Below, piece by piece: positions 59,715 to 64,000 of a stretch of DNA of 64,000 nucleotides (position 1 is its first letter; each line of letters opens with the position of its first letter). The notes below the pieces were generated by a model, which was given only the letters and a program-made list of their open reading frames with translations, searched no databases and had not been told where the DNA came from. The stretch is taken from NCBI RefSeq assembly GCF_002954385.1, contig NZ_MQVY01000004.1, positions 159,566 through 223,565 of the forward strand, in the 5' to 3' direction. A program made the translations under genes and the position numbers. The stretch comes from Tenacibaculum sp. SG-28 (GTDB lineage Bacteria; Bacteroidota; Bacteroidia; Flavobacteriales; Flavobacteriaceae).

Positions 59715-60306
59715 TTTTTCGTGTTTGTTGTATTTTCGTTTGATTTATACTTTAATTTGACGTATGTTTTTTTTAGATAATTAACATCATTATATTATGT
59801 TGATTTTTGGTCAATTTTATGATTGTACATTACTTGATTTTTAGCGCCATATTATTAGAGAATTATTTTTTATCTATTTTGATTTTTAATCAATCAAAAA
59901 TGTTCTTACTCCTTAACTATCCATAAAATGTTGAAAGCTATAATCATAACAAAAGAAATAGTTTGAAGATTTAAATTTTATAAGCTTGTTAAAATAGGAA
60001 AAGTCATATCCGACTTCATCTGAAACTCCTTTTCTAATTTTGTGTTGCCACTAGGGCAAAAATAAGCTAGAATAACTCTATTTTTTAATGTCATTAAAAG
60101 TATATTCATGTTTATTTTTATTGAGAAATTAGTTTCTATAAAAGTTATCACAAAATTTCTTATATATTCTATCTGTGAGTTTTTTACCAAAGGATAGGCA
60201 TTTTTTAGTTTTCATAGCAAAGCATTTTTTTATGTTTATAAACGTGAAAAATGTATTTAAGCGTTTATAAAATTGTTGTTGTTGTAAAAATATACATATT
60301 TGAAGT
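59715..60306. other. AT-rich gap before the cassette recombinase
   Basis: About 590 bases of low-complexity AT-rich sequence. Short minus-strand frames at 59978-60190 and 60129-60332 overlap each other in different frames and do not look like genes. A short inverted repeat (TTTTGATT ... AATCAATCAAAA) lies near 59880. I see no TAnnTTTG box close to the recombinase start; ATATTTG just before it is a weak candidate. Confidence 0.5.
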
Positions 60307-61188
60307 ATGTATTTATCTAGATACCAACACAATAGTTATACTACTAAAGAGTATCGTCTTGCTATCGCAGTTATGCAGGATGTTTTACGTCGTAAAAACT
60401 ATAGTTTAAATACTCAGCAGTCTTATATGCATATGTTTACTTTGTTTTTAAAGTACATGTATCCTCAGCCCATGCATACTATAAATAGTTCGATTATTAA
60501 AGAGTACCATACGAAGCTTGTCACACAAGACCACAAGTCTATTTCTTTTCAGAACCAAAGTATCAATGCAATTAAGTTTTATTTAGAAAAGGTTCTAAAG
60601 CAACCTTCCGAACATTATGATTTTGAGCGTCCTAAAAAACCCAAGCGACTTCCTAGTGTTTTGTCTACAAAACAAATATTAGACCTACTTGATGCTACAA
60701 CTAATTTGAAGCATAAAGCTATTTTAACTCTTATATACAGTGCGGGCTTGCGGATTTCTGAATGTGTTAATTTACAAATAAAGGATATCGATTCTGATAC
60801 GATGCGAATATGGGTTCGTAATGGAAAAGGACAAAAAGATAGGATCACCCTGTTGTCGGTGGATGCTTTATTTTTATTGCGAAATTATTACAAACATTAT
60901 ACCCCGAAAAAGTGGTTATTTGAAGGTGTAAAAGGAAAGCAGTACAGTGCCAGTAGTATTAGAAGTGTTTTTAACAAGTCGAAGCGCATAGCAAAGATAA
61001 CAATGCCAGCAACAGTGCATACTTTAAGACATTCTTTTGCAACACATTTATTAGAAAATGGCACGAATCTTCGATATATTCAAAAACTACTAGGACATAA
61101 TTCGAGTAAGACAACTGAAATTTATACCCATGTGGCATCGGATATGTTAACGAATATCAAAAGTCCGTTCGATTTGATTAAAAAATAA
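60307..61188 (+). CDS. XerC/IntI-like tyrosine recombinase at the head of the cassette array
   Basis: The 293 residues comprise a SAM-like core-binding domain (about 18-105) and a catalytic domain with the full set: Arg149 (SAGLRISE), Lys174 (RNGKGQKDR), His238 and Arg241 (HTLRHSFATHL), His264 (LLGHNSSKTT), nucleophile Tyr273 (EIYTHV). The end NIKSPFDLI resembles the RSPLD-type end of integron integrases. Between Lys174 and His238 there is only KKWLFEGVKGKQYSASS, with no room for the ~20-residue insertion that defines IntI, so I call it IntI-like rather than IntI. It lies 46 bases before an attI-like junction and points toward the cassettes. The inferred job is cassette insertion and excision. 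Confidence 0.88.
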   Translation: MYLSRYQHNSYTTKEYRLAIAVMQDVLRRKNYSLNTQQSYMHMFTLFLKYMYPQPMHTINSSIIKEYHTKLVTQDHKSISFQNQSINAIKFYLEKVLKQPSEHYDFERPKKPKRLPSVLSTKQILDLLDATTNLKHKAILTLIYSAGLRISECVNLQIKDIDSDTMRIWVRNGKGQKDRITLLSVDALFLLRNYYKHYTPKKWLFEGVKGKQYSASSIRSVFNKSKRIAKITMPATVHTLRHSFATHLLENGTNLRYIQKLLGHNSSKTTEIYTHVASDMLTNIKSPFDLIKK

Positions 61189-61246
61189 TACTATATTTGA
61201 AAGGTAAATATGTGCAATTGCGTATATTCAATAGTTGTAAAACATT
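61189..61246 (+). other. attI-like junction: start of cassette 1
   Basis: The core GTTGTAA (61234-61240) is the exact complement of TTACAAC (62021-62027), the 5' core of the attC that ends cassette 1. The match extends to GTTGTAAAACATT against AACGTTTTACAAC, 12 of 13 bases. By integron rules the crossover lies after G61234, so cassette 1 starts at T61235. No attC-type inverted repeat is present on the left side, as expected for attI. Confidence 0.75.
61192..61199 (+). promoter_or_regulatory. Candidate cassette (Pc-like) promoter box
   Basis: TATATTTG matches TAnnTTTG directly after the recombinase stop and 35 bases before the attI-like junction, pointing into the array. A TTTG at 61173-61176 is slightly close (15 bases) for a -33 box. 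Confidence 0.4.
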
Positions 61247-61347
61247 TACCTAAACCAAAAGACTGTTTCACTAAATCGAAAAAACTGATTACTAAATTGA
61301 ATTTTTATTCAAAGCACAAAACGAATAAATTTGAATAAACATCTATT

Positions 61348-62013
61348 ATGAAATTGAAGACAATTTTAATTTTGACAATTTTTTTATTCAGTAAAAACAT
61401 TTACTCTCAAGGAAATAATAGAGAAAAAATCTTCTTTACGTCTGATAGTCTATCTTTTATTCATTTATTGCCAAATCAAAAATTTGGTTTTATTTCATAC
61501 AAAGGAGATTCGCCATTATCATACTATAATGATAAAAATCAAATAAAAGGACATATAGACGGACCATATTTTACAATCAATGAATTTGGTTCTGGTGAAT
61601 ATTCGATTGAAAACAAAAAAATTCGATTGAATTTCATTAAACCAAAACATTCGATTGACAGTATTTCAATTAAAGAAACAGAAAACATAACTGATTCCAT
61701 AAAAGTTAAAATATCTTTTAAATCTTATGTGAATTCTAAAAGCGATGACGGAATTGGAATTGGAAGTACAATAAAATCAAAGGATAGTTTAATAAACATA
61801 AATACGATGTTTGAAAGTTTTTCATCGTTCGCAGTTAAAAAAAGTAATCTTCCTTTGAAATTAATAATTAACGAAAAATATAATTTAGAAATAGTAAGTG
61901 ACAGAAATCATGATATTACTCTTTTTGTGAATGACTTTAAGAAGTTCACAACAGATAATATTGAAAACAAAGTATTTGATTTGAACACTCTGACTGAACA
62001 ATCGAATGAATAA
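61348..62013 (+). CDS. Cassette 1: exported protein of unknown function
   Basis: The 221-residue protein has a signal peptide ending near NIYSQG and no recognised domain. The mature part is rich in Ser, Lys, Asn and Ile (FGFISYKGDSPLSYYNDKN, SIDSISIKETENITDS) and seems mainly beta-strand. A -7 box TAAATTTG (61326-61333) lies 14 bases before the ATG, so it may have its own promoter. A 16-base inverted repeat (TTGAAT-TTTT-ATTCAA, 61297-61312) lies further upstream. The cassette runs 61235-62143. Confidence 0.75.
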   Translation: MKLKTILILTIFLFSKNIYSQGNNREKIFFTSDSLSFIHLLPNQKFGFISYKGDSPLSYYNDKNQIKGHIDGPYFTINEFGSGEYSIENKKIRLNFIKPKHSIDSISIKETENITDSIKVKISFKSYVNSKSDDGIGIGSTIKSKDSLININTMFESFSSFAVKKSNLPLKLIINEKYNLEIVSDRNHDITLFVNDFKKFTTDNIENKVFDLNTLTEQSNE

Positions 62014-62020
62014 AAACGTT

Positions 62021-62149
62021 TTACAACACCGTGTATAGCTCATTGCGGCTGAATTCCTAATCGGAATTCATTGCAATTTGCTATCTTCGTTTTACGGCGG
62101 AAAATCATAGCTGATTTTCCGCAACGAGCCATACACAAACACGTTAGGC
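62021..62149 (+). repeat. attC-like site 1
   Basis: 5' core TTACAAC (62021-62027, degenerate RYYYAAC), spacer ACC, stem GTGTATAGCTCATTGCGG (62031-62048) paired with CCGCAACGAGCCATACAC (62119-62136), spacer AAACAC, 3' core GTTAGGC (62143-62149). The two stem mismatches are both A-C on the top strand and T-G on the bottom. Inner hairpins (GAATTCC/GGAATTC; GCGGAAAATCA/TGATTTTCCGC) would form the variable terminal structure. At 129 bases it is about as long as Vibrio repeats. Confidence 0.85.
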
Positions 62150-62168
62150 ACAAGCGGAACACAAATTA

Positions 62169-62678
62169 ATGAAAGAACATATTAAACCAAATAAAATATC
62201 ATTTAGAGTTGGCACGCTAGAATGGCTTACTTTTTTCGGACTTCCAATCGCATTAATTGCAAACGGGCTAATAAGCGGATATTTCTATTTGCAAAATGTG
62301 GATTCTTTTAAAGCATCAGATATCTTAACTGTTTCAATCTTTACTTTATCATTAGGTGTAATAACATATATATTACAACTCAAGCGACTGAAATATAAAA
62401 CATTTAACCTGACTAAAGAATTAGACGAATTTAGAGAACTGACTCGGAAAATACTTAAAGAAAACGATTGGAGAATTGAAAACGATAATCAGAAATTTAT
62501 TGTTGCTTCTTCTAAAGGGAAAATGTTCAGTTCTGATATGATAATATTAAGATTTAAAAAAAAGAAAATTCAATGGAATTTGATTCAACATCCTTGGAGT
62601 CATAACTCGGGTGCTGCATTATTGAATTTAAATCTGAAAGGAAAGAAAATATTGAAAAAAATAAAAGCCAGTGCCTAA
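62169..62678 (+). CDS. Cassette 2: small membrane protein of unknown function
   Basis: The 169-residue protein has two membrane helices (about 17-39, LTFFGLPIALIANGLISGYF, and 47-67, ILTVSIFTLSLGVITYIL) and a basic cytoplasmic domain that may resemble PH-like bacterial folds (WRIENDNQKFIVASSKGKM, KKKIQWNLIQHPWSH); this is only a shape impression. The leader from the cassette start (T62144) is just 25 bases. The TAA stop (62676-62678) lies inside the attC core GCCTAAC. Confidence 0.75.
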   Translation: MKEHIKPNKISFRVGTLEWLTFFGLPIALIANGLISGYFYLQNVDSFKASDILTVSIFTLSLGVITYILQLKRLKYKTFNLTKELDEFRELTRKILKENDWRIENDNQKFIVASSKGKMFSSDMIILRFKKKKIQWNLIQHPWSHNSGAALLNLNLKGKKILKKIKASA

Positions 62679-62795
62679 CAACGTGTATAAGCAATAACTC
62701 AGATTGTGGTCACAAGGAAAATTAAAGAAAGAATAAACTAAAACTATAAATCAACGCTCGTGGAGGAGCTACTGCTCATACACAAACCGTTGGGC
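62673..62795 (+). repeat. attC-like site 2
   Basis: 5' core GCCTAAC (62673-62679), spacer AAC, stem GTGTATAAGCAATAACTC (62683-62700) with GAGCTACTGCTCATACAC (62766-62783), spacer AAACC, 3' core GTTGGGC (62789-62795). All three stem mismatches are top-strand A-C, bottom-strand T-G. The 5' core complements the start of cassette 2 over nine bases (GTGCCTAAC with GTTAGGCAC at 62143). Confidence 0.9.
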
Positions 62796-62803
62796 AAAAT
62801 TAA

Positions 62804-63517
62804 ATGAGATTCGTATTAATAATATTTACAGTATTATCTATTTTAGTTTTTTACTCTTGTAAAGATTCATCTAATCCTGAAAAGACAAAGATGATTCTTA
62901 GTAAAGATTCTATAGGAAAGGAATTGTTCATAGAATCAAACTATAATTCCGACATTGTTTTGGATAGTTCATTGTCAAAACAGGAAATGGACTTCATTCA
63001 AATCAAGAGGGGAAAAAAAACGGACTCATTAGTGAGTATTTGTGGGTGTGAAAAGAATGTAGAAAGTAATACACTAAAAATTCAAATTAGAACTTCCTTT
63101 CCACCAAAGTCTAAGCTTGAAGAGGGAGAGTTAAATAATAGTTTGCCACCCGCTTTTATATCGGAATATGGATATGACATTCAGTACCGATTCATTACAT
63201 TTTTAGTTAGAGATTCAATAATTCAAAATGTTCAACTCTTCAAGGTTTCAACTGAAAATCAATTCAAAGGGCAGAGTAAAGTTCAAGAGGATCTAGATTC
63301 GTATATGTTAAAACTCAATAAGTTCAATTATCAGATAGCAAATAACATTTGGGGAGAGTTTGAAGTAATTGTTCCTTCAGGTTTTGTAATGAATGGAGAA
63401 GGGTCGGTAATAAATGGAACATTTCACTGTGATAATGGTGGAATAAGTCATTTTAGTGATTTAGATTCATTTGTAGATCAAACACCTACTAGTGGATTGT
63501 ATATAAATAAAGAGTAA
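62804..63517 (+). CDS. Cassette 3: lipoprotein of unknown function
   Basis: The 237-residue protein has a lipoprotein signal (FTVLSILVFYSC, Cys 19) and no recognised domain. The mature part includes a CGC motif (VSICGCEKNV) and a glycine-rich end (VMNGEGSVINGTFHCDNGG). The ATG follows the cassette start (T62790) by 14 bases, so it has almost no leader and probably depends on read-through from an upstream promoter. Confidence 0.75.
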   Translation: MRFVLIIFTVLSILVFYSCKDSSNPEKTKMILSKDSIGKELFIESNYNSDIVLDSSLSKQEMDFIQIKRGKKTDSLVSICGCEKNVESNTLKIQIRTSFPPKSKLEEGELNNSLPPAFISEYGYDIQYRFITFLVRDSIIQNVQLFKVSTENQFKGQSKVQEDLDSYMLKLNKFNYQIANNIWGEFEVIVPSGFVMNGEGSVINGTFHCDNGGISHFSDLDSFVDQTPTSGLYINKE

Positions 63518-63526
63518 GCGAACTTT

Positions 63527-63650
63527 GCCCAACACCGTGTATAAGCAATAGCTCAGATTGTTATCACAAGGAAAATTAAAGAAGATAACAAACCAAAAAA
63601 ATAAATCAACGATCGTGGAGGAGCTACTGCTCATACACAAACCGTTAGGT
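63527..63650 (+). repeat. attC-like site 3
   Basis: 5' core GCCCAAC (63527-63533), spacer ACC, stem GTGTATAAGCAATAGCTC (63537-63554) with GAGCTACTGCTCATACAC (63621-63638), spacer AAACC, 3' core GTTAGGT (63644-63650). Both stem mismatches are top A-C, bottom T-G. The 5' core complements the start of cassette 3 over 12 of 13 bases. The middle is nearly the same as in attC 2. Confidence 0.9.
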
Positions 63651-63956
63651 TTAATAGCTCCGAGTGGTCTTGCGTGTAAATTGCTCCAAGTATTGCGGAG
63701 TTGGATGGAAAAGAAGAAAGAAAATTGCTTACTACGAATATGAAAAGGAATATGATTTCGTAAGCTTTTAAGGATATAAAAACGAATGACTGTAGTCGAA
63801 AATCAGGGTTGTGTAAAAACACTAATTTTCTATCTTTGGTCAGAGTAGTTTTGCATTTACCAAGTTTCGCCTTTGGTATTTATGTAAGGCTTATTTATAA
63901 AAATTAATAAAAGTTATGTTTGTACTTGCCGCTCAGTATTATGTGTCGCTACACAA
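63651..63956 (+). other. Cassette 4 body: no gene recognised
   Basis: About 306 bases between attC 3 and the next attC. Only short frames (61-63 codons) without protein character occur on either strand. The cassette may be gene-less, carry a small RNA or promoter, or contain a decayed or mis-sequenced gene. Confidence 0.6.
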
Positions 63957-64000
63957 ACCTAACAAAAGCTAAACTGCATTAAAACGCAGCTTAGCCAAAT
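63957..64000 (+). repeat. attC-like site 4 (cut by window edge)
   Basis: 5' core ACCTAAC (63957-63963) complements the start of cassette 4, extended to AAACCTAAC against GTTAGGTTT (nine bases). A short stem GCTAAACTGC (63968-63977) pairs with GCAGCTTAGC (63986-63995), again with one top A-C, bottom T-G mismatch, around an 8-base loop. The sequence is unrelated to attC 1-3, so the shared feature is architecture, not copying. The 3' core GTTRRRY should follow within a few bases of the window end. Confidence 0.72.

Noticed and set aside
59978..60332. Two short minus-strand reading frames upstream of the cassette recombinase
   Set aside because: They overlap in different frames in a very AT-rich stretch, begin with weak starts and have no protein-like pattern.
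62021..63650. The three similar inverted repeats as MITEs or rho-independent terminators
   Set aside because: They lack terminal T runs and target-site duplications, and their cores covary with the start of the preceding cassette, which neither explanation predicts.
57303..64000. Second attachment site for the tRNA-Arg integrase within the window
   Set aside because: No repeat of the tRNA-Arg 3' end (TTCGAATCCTGTCGCGATCA) is found after 57,376, so the far island border, if it exists, lies outside.

Overview
This is an AT-rich chromosomal window from a member of the Bacteroidota, almost certainly a marine-type Flavobacteriaceae. The pointers are a T9SS type B (gliding-associated) secreted protein, a DUF5916 protein, a GLPGLI protein next to a carboxypeptidase-regulatory-like TonB receptor, a PUR-alpha-like DUF3276 protein, the absence of Shine-Dalgarno sequences, and promoters with the Bacteroidota -7 box TAnnTTTG.

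About 1-57,000 is core genome: sucC, uvrB, a giant T9SS type B protein, an ABC-2 exporter next to an RprXY-like two-component system, the nusB-DUF1573-yajC and ybbR-coaE genes, leucine dehydrogenase, an MsbA-like exporter, a menaquinone-linked cluster (thioesterase, hydrolase, isochorismate synthase), a Sua5-type enzyme, holA, GLPGLI plus TonB receptor, an ABC-F protein, an M28 peptidase with FecDE-type importer genes and rdgB, rlmH, nadC, an M3 peptidase, hisS, folE, a TPR protein, gyrA, clpC, an NlpC/P60 hydrolase, a thiolase and a PgpH-type HD phosphohydrolase. Several convergent gene pairs share well-formed bidirectional terminators. Nine of these genes (nusB, DUF3276, alpha/beta hydrolase, TonB receptor, FecD-like permease, M3 peptidase, hisS, TPR protein, pgpH-like) are broken by eleven one-base indels, mostly in A or T runs. 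Because hisS and nusB are normally essential, this looks like sequencing error rather than gene decay.

A tRNA cluster (Ser-GCT, Pro-TGG, Arg-TCT) at 57,114-57,376 marks the boundary of an accessory region. A tyrosine integrase of the tRNA-associated island type follows tRNA-Arg, then a small HTH-like protein and a tandem repeat that changes from a 9-bp to a 10-bp unit.

The most interesting part is 60,307-64,000. A second, XerC/IntI-like tyrosine recombinase is followed by a putative cassette promoter, an attI-like junction and an array of at least four co-oriented cassettes. Each cassette ends in an attC-like imperfect inverted repeat bounded by RYYYAAC ... GTTRRRY. Three integron hallmarks can be read directly. 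(1) The first bases of every cassette are complementary to the 5' core of that cassette's own attC (GTTGTAA/TTACAAC, GTTAGGC/GCCTAAC, GTTGGGC/GCCCAAC, GTTAGGT/ACCTAAC), extended to 9-13 bp. (2) All stem mismatches are A opposite C on the top strand, which become T-G wobbles on the bottom strand, so the bottom strand folds better. (3) Cassette genes have very short leaders and one stop codon lies inside the attC core. The recombinase appears to lack the insertion that defines IntI and points the same way as the cassettes. I infer an integron-like cassette-capture system run by a non-canonical recombinase in a flavobacterium. The cassette proteins (an exported protein, a membrane protein and a lipoprotein) are unrecognised.
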